Assembly: GCF_900103615.1 (NCBI RefSeq)
Contig: NZ_FNGW01000009.1
Coordinates: forward strand, 51,678-115,677
Direction of reading: 5' to 3'
Length of the DNA stretch: 64,000 bases
Source of the DNA: Romboutsia lituseburensis DSM 797
GTDB lineage: Bacteria > Bacillota > Clostridia > Peptostreptococcales > Peptostreptococcaceae
Shown here piece by piece: positions 30,516 to 38,207 of this stretch. The first letter of the stretch is position 1, and each line of letters begins with the position of its first letter. The notes under the pieces are model-generated. The model was not told where the DNA came from. It ran no database searches and saw nothing but the letters and a program-made list of their open reading frames with translations. Both the position numbers and the translations under genes were made by a program.

Positions 30516-31772
30516 ATGAAGATACTAATTATAGGTGGTGGCGGTAGAGAACACGCTATAGCTTGGAAATTAAGTAATGAAGATAGTGTAAAAACAATAT
30601 ACTGTGCTCCAGGAAATGCAGGAATTGCGGAAATAGCACAATGTATAGATATAAATGATAGCAATATAGAAGAGCTTTTAAAATTTGCAAAAGATAATAA
30701 AGTTGATCTAACAATAGTAGGTCCAGAAGTACCACTTGTCAAAGGTATAGTAGATGAATTTGAAAAAGAAGGTTTAAAAATATTCGGACCTAGTAAGGAA
30801 TGTTCACAACTTGAAGGTAGTAAGGCATTTTCTAAAGATTTTATGATTAGACACAATATACCTACTGCAAAGTATAAAGAGTATACAAATATAGATGAAG
30901 CAATAGCAGAGATTGATAGTTTTGGATATCCATTAGTAATAAAAGCAGACGGATTAGCAGCAGGCAAAGGTGTAGTTATACCTCAAAATAGAGAAGAGGC
31001 AATAACTACTTTAAATGAAATGATGAGAGATAAAAAGTTTGGGAATGCTGGTGAGAAAATAGTAATAGAAGAATTTCTTAAAGGTATAGAAAATTCAATA
31101 TTAGCATTTGTAGATAATAACACAATAATTCCAATGGTAAGTGCAAAAGATCATAAGAAAGTTTATAACCATGAACAAGGTCCAAATACAGGAGGTATGG
31201 GAACTTTTTCTCCAAGTGAGATATACACTGATAAGTTAGCAAAAGAAATAGAAGAAAATGTACTAAAAGCTACATTGGAAGGATTTAAGAAAGATAGATT
31301 AGATTATAAAGGAATACTATTTATCGGGCTTATGATAACTGAAGATGGAGCAAAAGTATTGGAGTACAATGTAAGATTTGGAGATCCTGAGACACAATCG
31401 GTTTTATTTAGATTAAAAACTGATTTGCATAAAATAATGGAGCATATTCTAGACAATAAGTTAAATGAAATTAAAATAGAATACAAAAAGGAAGAAGCTG
31501 TTTGTGTAATGCTTACATCAGGTGGCTATCCAGATGTTTATGAAAAAGGAAAACTAATAGAAGGTGTTAGTGAGTTAGATAAAGACATCGTAGTATTTCA
31601 TAGTGGGACTAAGATATCATATGGAAAATTAGTAACTAATGGTGGCAGAGTCTTAGGTATAACTGCTAGTGCTAATACTGTTGAAGAAGCTGCAAGAAAA
31701 GTATATGAAAATATTAATAAAATCAGTTTTGAAGGTATGCATTATAGAACTGATATTGGAACAGGTATATAA
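30516..31772 (+). CDS. purD: GAR synthetase (phosphoribosylamine-glycine ligase)
   Basis: 418-aa ATP-grasp ligase. MKILIIGGGGREHAIAWKL start, KADGLAAGKGV in the ATP-binding subdomain, HEQGPNTGGMGTFSP, and EYNVRFGDPETQ carrying metal ligands. It begins 11 nt after purH with AGGGGG. It is followed by a 175-nt gap with two inverted repeats before purL. Confidence 0.96.
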   Translation: MKILIIGGGGREHAIAWKLSNEDSVKTIYCAPGNAGIAEIAQCIDINDSNIEELLKFAKDNKVDLTIVGPEVPLVKGIVDEFEKEGLKIFGPSKECSQLEGSKAFSKDFMIRHNIPTAKYKEYTNIDEAIAEIDSFGYPLVIKADGLAAGKGVVIPQNREEAITTLNEMMRDKKFGNAGEKIVIEEFLKGIENSILAFVDNNTIIPMVSAKDHKKVYNHEQGPNTGGMGTFSPSEIYTDKLAKEIEENVLKATLEGFKKDRLDYKGILFIGLMITEDGAKVLEYNVRFGDPETQSVLFRLKTDLHKIMEHILDNKLNEIKIEYKKEEAVCVMLTSGGYPDVYEKGKLIEGVSELDKDIVVFHSGTKISYGKLVTNGGRVLGITASANTVEEAARKVYENINKISFEGMHYRTDIGTGI

Positions 31773-31798
31773 GTTATTTCCAAATTAATTCCTATATA

Positions 31799-31900
31799 GA
31801 TTTTATGGCTTAGTAACCTATAGCCTAAGCCATAAAATCAAATAAAAGTGATTTGTTAGCAGATTGTTCAAGTCATAAATTTGAATGATGTGTTAACAAA
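31799..31900 (+). other. Two inverted repeats between purD and purL
   Basis: A perfect 15-bp hairpin (31799-31813 with 31825-31839, 11-nt loop) has no T tract after it. A second structure pairs 31852-31861 with 31891-31900 (10 bp, one G-U) and encloses a 5-bp inner stem (31867-31871 with 31881-31885). Could be processing, attenuation or mRNA-stability elements. No known riboswitch consensus was recognised. Confidence 0.5.
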
Positions 31901-31947
31901 CTACTTAAAAAGTGGTACAAATTTAATCTATAAAAAGGAGATAAAAT

Positions 31948-34900
31948 ATGTTAAATGCTAGAAGTTTAGAGTCAAGTGTTAGAAGAATATTAGTGGAAAA
32001 AAGACCTGGGTTTGATCTTGAGGCTAAAGCTTTAAAAAAGGATTTAATAGAAAGTTTACACATAGATAAAATAGAAAATATAAGAATCTTGAATAGATAT
32101 GATATAGAGGGAATAGATAAAGATGTATATGAAAGTGCAGCTAGAACAATATTTTCTGAGCCTAATTTAGATATTGTTTATCATGAAACATTAGATGTTT
32201 CTAAATGCAAAGAAACAAATGAAAGGGTATTTGCAATAGAGTTCTTACCAGGTCAATACGATCAAAGAGGTGATTGGGCTAGTCAGTGTGTTCAAATTTT
32301 AAATCAAGGAGAAAGGCCAACAATTAACACAGCAAAGGTATATATATTAAGTGGAAAAATAAATGATGAAGAATTTGACCAAATAAAAGAGTACTGTATA
32401 AATCCAGTAGACAGTAGAGAAGCTTCTTTAGAAAAACCAGAAACTTTAAAGATGACTACAGAAATACCAACAGAAGTAGAAATATTAGATAAATTTATAG
32501 ATTTAAGTATAGAAGGATTAAAAGAATTTTTAAATAAACAAGGACTTGCTATGACATTAGAAGATTTAGAGCATGTTCAAAATTATTTTAGAAATACAGA
32601 AAAAAGAAATCCAACTATAACAGAGATAAAAGTACTTGATACTTATTGGTCAGATCATTGTAGACATACTACTTTTATGACACAAATAGAAGATATAAAA
32701 ATAGAGAGCGGAAAATATACAGCTATAGTTAAAGATGCATATGATATGTATTTAGAATCAAGAAAAAATGTATATTTAGATAAACCTAAAGATATATGTT
32801 TAATGGATATAGCAACGATAGCTATGAAGGAATTAAGAAAAGAAGGAAAGCTAGCAGATTTAGATGTAAGTGAAGAAATTAATGCTTGTAGTATAAATGT
32901 AGATGTAGAGCTAGATGGAAAAGTAGAGCCATACTTAGTAATGTTTAAAAATGAAACACACAATCATCCAACTGAAATAGAGCCATTCGGTGGAGCTGCT
33001 ACTTGTTTAGGTGGAGCCATAAGAGATCCATTATCAGGAAGAAGCTATGTATACCAAGCAATGCGTGTTACAGGAAGTGGAGATCCTAGAACTACATTAG
33101 AAAATACATTACCAGGTAAGCTTATGCAAAGAAAGATAACGACAGAAGCAGCTCATGGATACAGTTCATATGGAAATCAAATTGGATTAACAACAGGTCA
33201 AGTTGCAGAAGTTTATGATGAAGACTTTGTAGCTAAGAGGATGGAAATAGGAGCAGTAATAGCAGCTGCACCAAAAGAAAATGTAGTTAGAGAAACACCA
33301 GTTGAAGGTGATATAGTAATACTTCTTGGAGGAAAAACAGGAAGAGATGGATGTGGAGGAGCTACAGGTTCATCAAAAGAACACAGTGAAAAATCTTTAA
33401 TTACTTGCAGTGCAGAAGTACAAAAAGGAGATGCACCTAACGAAAGAAAAATACAAAGATTCTTTAGAAATAAAGAAGTAGCACAAATGATAAAAAGATG
33501 TAACGACTTTGGAGCAGGTGGAGTTTGTGTTGCTATAGGAGAAGTAGCGGATAGCTTGGATATAAACTTAAACTTAGTTCCTAAAAAATACGATGGATTA
33601 GATGGAACCGAGATAGCTATATCAGAATCACAAGAACGTATGGCAGTAGTTATAAAATCAGAAAACAAAGATAAATTTATAGATTTAGCAAGAGAAGAAA
33701 ATCTAGAGGCAACTCATGTAGCAACAGTAACTGATACTGGTTATATGAGAATGTTTTGGAATGATAAAGCTATAGTTAATATAAAAAGAGATTTTATAGA
33801 AACAAGTGGAGTTAAACAAACTACTAAAGTTCACGTGGATAAAGTAGATGAAAAAAATACATTCTTCGTAAATAATTCTAAAGAAGCTGTATGTGAATTG
33901 GCTATAGAAGAAGATATAAATATAAAAGATAGATTTATAAATGTTTTATCAGATTTAAATGTATGTTCACAAAAAGGATTAGTAGAAAGATTTGATAATA
34001 CGATAGGTAGTGGTACTGTGCTTATGCCATTTGGAGGGAAGTATCAATCAACACCAGCACAAGGTATGGTAGCGAAAATACCTGTACTTGGTGGTGAAAC
34101 TAACACTTCAACAATAATGACTTATGGATACAATCCTAAAATAGGAAAATGGAGTCCATTCCATGGAGCTTTATATGCTGTAGTAGAATCTGTGTGTAAA
34201 GTTGTGGCTATTGGGGGTAACTATAGTAGCATAAGACTTACATTACAAGAGTATTTTGAAAAACTTGGGGATAACCCAACTAAGTGGGGTAAACCATTTG
34301 CAGCACTTTTAGGTGCATACTATGCTCAAGATAGATTAGAGATACCTGCAATAGGTGGAAAAGATAGTATGTCAGGAACATTTAAAGATATAGATGTACC
34401 ACCAACATTAGTATCATTTGCTGTGGATACTGTGGATGCAAAATATGTTATCTCACCTGAATTTAAGAAAAGTAATTCACAAGTTATAATGTTATGCACA
34501 GATAGACTAGAAAACGACGTGTTAGACTTTGAATTATTAAAGAAAAACTTAAATAAAGTAACTGAACTTATACACAATAAGCAAGTGTTATCAACATATG
34601 CATTAGGATTTGGTGGTGTATGTGAAGCTATAAGTAAGATGGCATTTGGTAATAAAATAGGATTTGAATTTACTGAAGGCGTAGAAAATTTATTTGAAGC
34701 TAACTATGGAAATATAGTACTAGAATTAGCTGATAGTAACCTAGATATATTAGAGGGATATAATTATGTAGTGCTTGGAAAAACAATAGAAAAACCAAGT
34801 ATAATGGTAGATGAAGAGGAAATTTTATTAGATGAATTATATAAAGTTCACTGCAAAACATTAGAGCCAATATTCCCAACTAAAGTAAGTACTCTAAAAG

Positions 34901-35763
34901 ATAAAATAGAAACTATAAGTTTTATAAATCAAGGTGAAGCTAAAAAATCATCTATAACAATAGCTAAACCAAAGGTATTTGTTCCAGCATTCCCAGGAAC
35001 AAACTGTGAATATGATTCAGCAAGAGCTTTTGAAAAAGCAGGAGCACATGCAAATATAAAAGTATTTAAGAATTTAACAGATAGAGATGTAGAAGACTCT
35101 ATAAATGAAATAGTAAATGAAATTAAGAAGTCCCAAATAATAATGTTGCCGGGTGGATTTAGTGCAGGAGATGAACCAGATGGCTCTGCTAAATTTATAG
35201 CAACAGTATTTAGAAATCCAAAAGTTGCTGAAGCTGTACAAGAATTTTTAACTAAGCAAGACGGATTAATGCTAGGTATTTGTAATGGATTCCAAGCACT
35301 TATAAAACTTGGATTAGTGCCATATGGTGAAATAAGAGAAACAGCAGAAGATGCACCAACACTTACTTATAATAATATAGGTAGACATCAATCTAAAATT
35401 GTTAGAACAAGAGTAGCATCTAATAAGTCACCTTGGCTAGCAAATACAGAAGTAGGGGATACTCATAGTATAGCAATATCTCATGGTGAAGGTAGATTTG
35501 TTGCTAATGAAGAAGTAATGAAACAATTAATAGAAAATGGTCAAATAGCTACTCAATATGTAGATTTTGATAACAATCCTACTTATGATATAGAGTTCAA
35601 TCCAAATGGTTCATGTTATGCAGTAGAAGGTATAACTAGCTTAGATGGTAGAATACTTGGTAAGATGGGTCACTCAGAAAGAGTTGGAGAGCATGTTATA
35701 AAGAACATATTAGGTGAAAAAGATCAGAAGATATTTGAAAGTGGAGTAAAATATTTTGGATAA
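31948..35763 (+). CDS. purL: Phosphoribosylformylglycinamidine synthase, single-chain
   Basis: 1271-aa fused FGAM synthase. Large ATP-dependent part includes DTYWSDHCRHTTF, FKNETHNHPTEIEPFGGAATCLGG and GGKTGRDGCGGATGSS. The C-terminal glutaminase domain (from about residue 1010) has VFVPAFPGTNCEYDSARAFEKAG, LPGGFSAGDEPDG and nucleophile Cys in LGICNGFQAL. This chain replaces separate PurS, PurQ and small PurL, which are absent here. It is the form I associate with clostridia. Last gene of the pur operon, ended by the hairpin at 35775. Confidence 0.95.
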   Translation: MLNARSLESSVRRILVEKRPGFDLEAKALKKDLIESLHIDKIENIRILNRYDIEGIDKDVYESAARTIFSEPNLDIVYHETLDVSKCKETNERVFAIEFLPGQYDQRGDWASQCVQILNQGERPTINTAKVYILSGKINDEEFDQIKEYCINPVDSREASLEKPETLKMTTEIPTEVEILDKFIDLSIEGLKEFLNKQGLAMTLEDLEHVQNYFRNTEKRNPTITEIKVLDTYWSDHCRHTTFMTQIEDIKIESGKYTAIVKDAYDMYLESRKNVYLDKPKDICLMDIATIAMKELRKEGKLADLDVSEEINACSINVDVELDGKVEPYLVMFKNETHNHPTEIEPFGGAATCLGGAIRDPLSGRSYVYQAMRVTGSGDPRTTLENTLPGKLMQRKITTEAAHGYSSYGNQIGLTTGQVAEVYDEDFVAKRMEIGAVIAAAPKENVVRETPVEGDIVILLGGKTGRDGCGGATGSSKEHSEKSLITCSAEVQKGDAPNERKIQRFFRNKEVAQMIKRCNDFGAGGVCVAIGEVADSLDINLNLVPKKYDGLDGTEIAISESQERMAVVIKSENKDKFIDLAREENLEATHVATVTDTGYMRMFWNDKAIVNIKRDFIETSGVKQTTKVHVDKVDEKNTFFVNNSKEAVCELAIEEDINIKDRFINVLSDLNVCSQKGLVERFDNTIGSGTVLMPFGGKYQSTPAQGMVAKIPVLGGETNTSTIMTYGYNPKIGKWSPFHGALYAVVESVCKVVAIGGNYSSIRLTLQEYFEKLGDNPTKWGKPFAALLGAYYAQDRLEIPAIGGKDSMSGTFKDIDVPPTLVSFAVDTVDAKYVISPEFKKSNSQVIMLCTDRLENDVLDFELLKKNLNKVTELIHNKQVLSTYALGFGGVCEAISKMAFGNKIGFEFTEGVENLFEANYGNIVLELADSNLDILEGYNYVVLGKTIEKPSIMVDEEEILLDELYKVHCKTLEPIFPTKVSTLKDKIETISFINQGEAKKSSITIAKPKVFVPAFPGTNCEYDSARAFEKAGAHANIKVFKNLTDRDVEDSINEIVNEIKKSQIIMLPGGFSAGDEPDGSAKFIATVFRNPKVAEAVQEFLTKQDGLMLGICNGFQALIKLGLVPYGEIRETAEDAPTLTYNNIGRHQSKIVRTRVASNKSPWLANTEVGDTHSIAISHGEGRFVANEEVMKQLIENGQIATQYVDFDNNPTYDIEFNPNGSCYAVEGITSLDGRILGKMGHSERVGEHVIKNILGEKDQKIFESGVKYFG

Positions 35764-35774
35764 TATTTAAAGCT

Positions 35775-35817
35775 AAGGATAGTTTATTGATAAATAAATC
35801 AGTAAACTATCCTTTTT
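35775..35817 (+). terminator. Terminator of the pur operon
   Basis: Twelve-bp stem (35775-35786 with 35803-35814) with further imperfect pairing towards the loop, then T5. Confidence 0.85.
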
Positions 35818-35835
35818 AAATACAAAAAATATATT

Positions 35836-35892
35836 AAAATGTAAAGCTAAGTTGACATAAAATGTAAAGTTTACTATACTTAAAATGTAAAG
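35836..35892 (+). promoter_or_regulatory. xre promoter wrapped by three 23-bp-spaced direct repeats
   Basis: AAAATGTAAAG occurs at 35836-35846, 35859-35869 and 35882-35892, an exact 23-bp period. The promoter lies between the copies: -35 TTGACA 35852-35857, 17-nt spacer, -10 TATACT 35875-35880. Repeat 1 abuts the -35, repeat 2 sits in the spacer, repeat 3 follows the -10. Probable operators of the Xre protein encoded just downstream. Confidence 0.7.
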
Positions 35893-35923
35893 TTAATTTT
35901 ACTGTTAATATAAAGGAGTAAAC

Positions 35924-36124
35924 ATGAAAAATAATATTCAGAAACTAAGGAAAGAAAGAAAAATAACACAAGAGGAACTAGCTAAAACATGTGGAGTATC
36001 TAGGCAAACAATTATATCTTTAGAAAATGGAAAATATAATCCATCAATAATGTTAGCTTATAAAATTGCAACAGTTTTTGAGTGCATAATAGAAGAAGTT
36101 TTTATATTTGAGGAGGGAAATTAA
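35924..36124 (+). CDS. Small Xre family transcriptional regulator
   Basis: 66-aa protein made almost entirely of one helix-turn-helix: NIQKLRKERKITQEELAKTCGVSRQTIISLENGKYNPS, then a short ATVFECIIEEVFIF tail. This minimal form is common as the repressor partner of small membrane proteins. AAAGGAG precedes ATG 35924. One nucleotide separates its stop from the next gene, so the two are a unit. The triple repeat on its promoter suggests autorepression. Confidence 0.9.
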   Translation: MKNNIQKLRKERKITQEELAKTCGVSRQTIISLENGKYNPSIMLAYKIATVFECIIEEVFIFEEGN

Positions 36125-36125
36125 G

Positions 36126-36545
36126 ATGAATCAAGTTAAGAAAGACCTTATGTTTTCAGTTGGAGGTTTAATAGCAGGAATTATAATGATAGCTATATTT
36201 TTATTAGGGGTAATAGCAGAAAAAATGTCAGCTAGTATGGTGATGGGCATGGGAATAGGGCTTACATCTGTAGGAGTAGGATTAACTTTTCTGAATTTAA
36301 AAGCTATAAAAAACCCTGAAAAAGTAGAAGAAGTTGAAATAAACAGCAATGATGAAAGAAATATTTTAGTAAGAGAAAAAACTAGTGCAAAATCATACTC
36401 AATATTTATTTATGTTGAAATTGGATTAGTATTTATAACAGCTTTGCTGAGTTACAAAGAAGTAAGTTTATTACTTTTAGCGTTAGTCTTTGCTAAATTA
36501 GTAGTTTGGTTTTTACTTTGTATTAAGAATTTAAATAAATATTAG
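36126..36545 (+). CDS. Four-helix membrane protein paired with Xre regulator
   Basis: 139-aa membrane protein with about four hydrophobic helices in two pairs (residues about 9-30 and 36-55; about 90-107 and 112-130), separated by a charged segment EKVEEVEINSNDERNILVREKTSAKSYS. The spacing and NDER-type loop resemble the DUF2178/DUF3169-like partners of small Xre regulators; family assignment is tentative. Start ATG 36126 is set by GGAGGG in the end of xre. Function unknown. Confidence 0.75.
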   Translation: MNQVKKDLMFSVGGLIAGIIMIAIFLLGVIAEKMSASMVMGMGIGLTSVGVGLTFLNLKAIKNPEKVEEVEINSNDERNILVREKTSAKSYSIFIYVEIGLVFITALLSYKEVSLLLLALVFAKLVVWFLLCIKNLNKY

Positions 36546-36584
36546 ATCGATATTTTTCATTATTTGATAAATATGATTAATGAG

Positions 36585-36622
36585 GAGTAGTATCTATTAT
36601 AGTTTTAGATACTACTCTTTTT
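36585..36622. terminator. Terminator after the Xre/membrane pair
   Basis: Perfect 12-bp arms (36585-36596 with 36606-36617) followed by T5 on the plus strand. The stop codon of the minus-strand gene lies in the stem. Confidence 0.8.
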
Positions 36623-36802
36623 AGTTTCTTCGCAATGCCAAAATAACCAGAATAATACAAGGATAAAAATAAACAATCCAATTTTTCTTCCTAATGGCCA
36701 AAATGGCCAGTTTTCAACTAGAGTAGGAAAAAAACATAATATAATAGCGCTAGGAACACCAATTTTTATCCATAAGGTATTTAATTTGTTATTTTGATTC
36801 AT
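36605..36802 (-). CDS. Small two-helix membrane protein, unknown
   Basis: 65-aa protein with two hydrophobic segments: residues about 10-30 (WIKIGVPSAIILCFFPTLV) and about 40-56 (IGLFIFILVLFWLFWH). AAAGGGGA lies 8 nt before the ATG, supporting a real gene. The C terminus is charged (EETKKSSI). Not recognised beyond a small membrane protein. It converges on the Xre pair. Confidence 0.65.
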   Translation of the reverse strand: MNQNNKLNTLWIKIGVPSAIILCFFPTLVENWPFWPLGRKIGLFIFILVLFWLFWHCEETKKSSI

Positions 36803-36950
36803 ATTTATGTCCCCTTTATGTATTCTAAAATTATATTATTATAGACCTTACTTTAAGTATATTTATAAAACCGAGAGTTAATTGTTGAAAAGAACAGCTT
36901 TTATTTATATTAAAGTTTGAAAACTAAATTTTTACTTTTTAATTCAAAAT

Positions 36951-37271
36951 CTACTTTATAAGTTTAAGTAAAACACATTGGCATATACCGAAATATAAAG
37001 CTGATGTAAACCTCATCTGTAATGTAAAATAATTACCTTCTAAATATATTATGGGATTCTTGCCATCAAATTTATCCGTATTGAAACACTCAAAATTTAT
37101 AGAATTAAAAAATTTAATTGTATCATCTGTAAGTGATTTTAATGAAAATGCAAAAGTATCTAGTGAAATTAATAAACTTTTATCTTTATTATTAATTTTA
37201 ATAACAATATCACTGTTAGTATTATTGTTATAAATTGATATTTTTTCCTTTAAATTATTTGGAATATCCAT
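36951..37271 (-). CDS. Unknown 106-aa protein, tandem paralog A
   Basis: Not recognised. Beginning MDIPNNLKEKISIY, it shares SLDTFAFSLKSLT, D-IKFFN--NFEC and a YLEGNYFTLQM stretch with the gene at 37534, so the two are paralogs of about 106-111 aa. The start at 37271 follows AAAGGGGA by 8 nt; the same upstream sequence precedes the paralog. No signal peptide or membrane helix; it looks like a small alpha/beta cytosolic protein. Confidence 0.65.
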   Translation of the reverse strand: MDIPNNLKEKISIYNNNTNSDIVIKINNKDKSLLISLDTFAFSLKSLTDDTIKFFNSINFECFNTDKFDGKNPIIYLEGNYFTLQMRFTSALYFGICQCVLLKLIK

Positions 37272-37345
37272 AAATATAATCCCCTTTAAATTATTAAGTA
37301 TAGTCAATTATATTATAAATTGAAACTAGCCTGTAATATTAAATT

Positions 37346-37570
37346 TTATTTGAAACACATCTTACTTCTAACTGTACTTATTTCAAGAGCACTAAGAGAG
37401 TTAAAAGATACCCCATCTATACCAAATTTATAACCATGGAATCCAAATTTTAGAGCTCATTACGATGCTGCCCAAGTTTATATATCTAACAAAACTCCCA
37501 TTATCAACTTCTTGTAATTCAGCAAGTTTATAATTAATTAATAAGTTTAAGTATAGCTCGCTGATGAGGA
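37346..37570 (-). pseudogene. Decayed coding sequence between the paralogs
   Basis: On the minus strand, a frame overlapping the end of paralog B reads about 45 codons (NYKLAELQEVDNGSFVRYI...) to a stop at 37428. A second frame (GFHGYKFGIDGVSFNSLSAL...) then runs to a stop at 37346. Together they look like one C-terminal region broken by a frameshift. No start or ribosome site is visible. It may be the lost continuation of paralog B or a remnant of another gene. Not recognised. Confidence 0.3.
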
Positions 37571-37869
37571 GCTGCAGAATAGGCATTTCCAGTAGCACAT
37601 CCAAAAAAACTCATATGAAGAGTAAATTGGTTTCCTTCTAATTGCAATATTGGATTTTTGTTAATATACCTATTTGTATGTGCACATTCAAAATTATTAT
37701 TATTAAAAAATTTAATTACATCTATTGTAAGAGATTTTAGTGAAAAGGCAAAAGTGTCTAATGCAATTGATAGACTTTTATCTTTAGGATAAACTTCAAT
37801 ATCAATATTGCTATGATTATTTTCTTTGTAATTTTTAAGTTTTATTTTCAAAGTATCTGAAATATCCAT
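37534..37869 (-). CDS. Unknown 111-aa protein, tandem paralog B
   Basis: Not recognised. Shares ALDTFAFSLKSLT, IKFFN-NNFEC, NPI-LEGN-FTL with paralog A at 36951. Its C terminus (GCATGNAYSAAPHQRAILKLIN) differs apart from the LKLI end. The duplicated upstream block including AAAGGGGA shows that gene and leader were copied together. A frame continuing from its end in another register (see 37346-37570) suggests the gene may once have been longer. Confidence 0.65.
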   Translation of the reverse strand: MDISDTLKIKLKNYKENNHSNIDIEVYPKDKSLSIALDTFAFSLKSLTIDVIKFFNNNNFECAHTNRYINKNPILQLEGNQFTLHMSFFGCATGNAYSAAPHQRAILKLIN

Positions 37870-38095
37870 AAGTATAATCCCCTTTAAATTATTAAATAAA
37901 CTTTTTTATATTTAAACTTATGTAGCTTGATTTATTTGAAATAATATTATCACAAATAAATTAATAAATCTTATGAATGGGATGAATAGTATATTTTAAG
38001 GTATGAATGGATAAAGTTAAGTAACGTGTACTTAAAACGCAGCATTAAATCAAATATATTTATGTATATTGTGAAAAATAGAATTCATTAAAAAA
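37870..38095. other. AT-rich gap with no gene seen
   Basis: Between paralog B and the htpG operator nothing coding was recognised on either strand. The only repeats are two copies of TATGAATGG near 37971 and 38001. Confidence 0.5.
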
Positions 38096-38137
38096 TTAGC
38101 ACTCTCTACTTGACAGTGCTAACAAACATGCTACAAT
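38096..38137 (+). promoter_or_regulatory. CIRCE element overlapping the htpG promoter
   Basis: TTAGCACTC (38096-38104), 9-nt spacer, CAGTGCTAA (38114-38122): CIRCE with one mismatch. The promoter is TTGACA (38110-38115), 16-nt spacer, TACAAT (38132-38137). The mismatched C of the right arm is also the C of the -35 box, so operator and promoter share bases. HrcA should therefore block RNA polymerase binding. Confidence 0.85.
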
Positions 38138-38207
38138 ATTATTTATAAAGGGAGTAGGTTCTACCCCTAAAATTATTTTAATTAATAAAATTAGGAGGAA
38201 ACAATTT

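Noticed and set aside
31773..31947. Riboswitch (ZTP or PRPP) before purL
   Set aside because: The inverted repeats lack the conserved core sequences of those classes and there is no terminator or sequestered ribosome site.
35836..35892. CRISPR-like array
   Set aside because: Only three 11-nt repeats with 12-nt gaps, placed on a promoter; no cas genes and repeats far too short.
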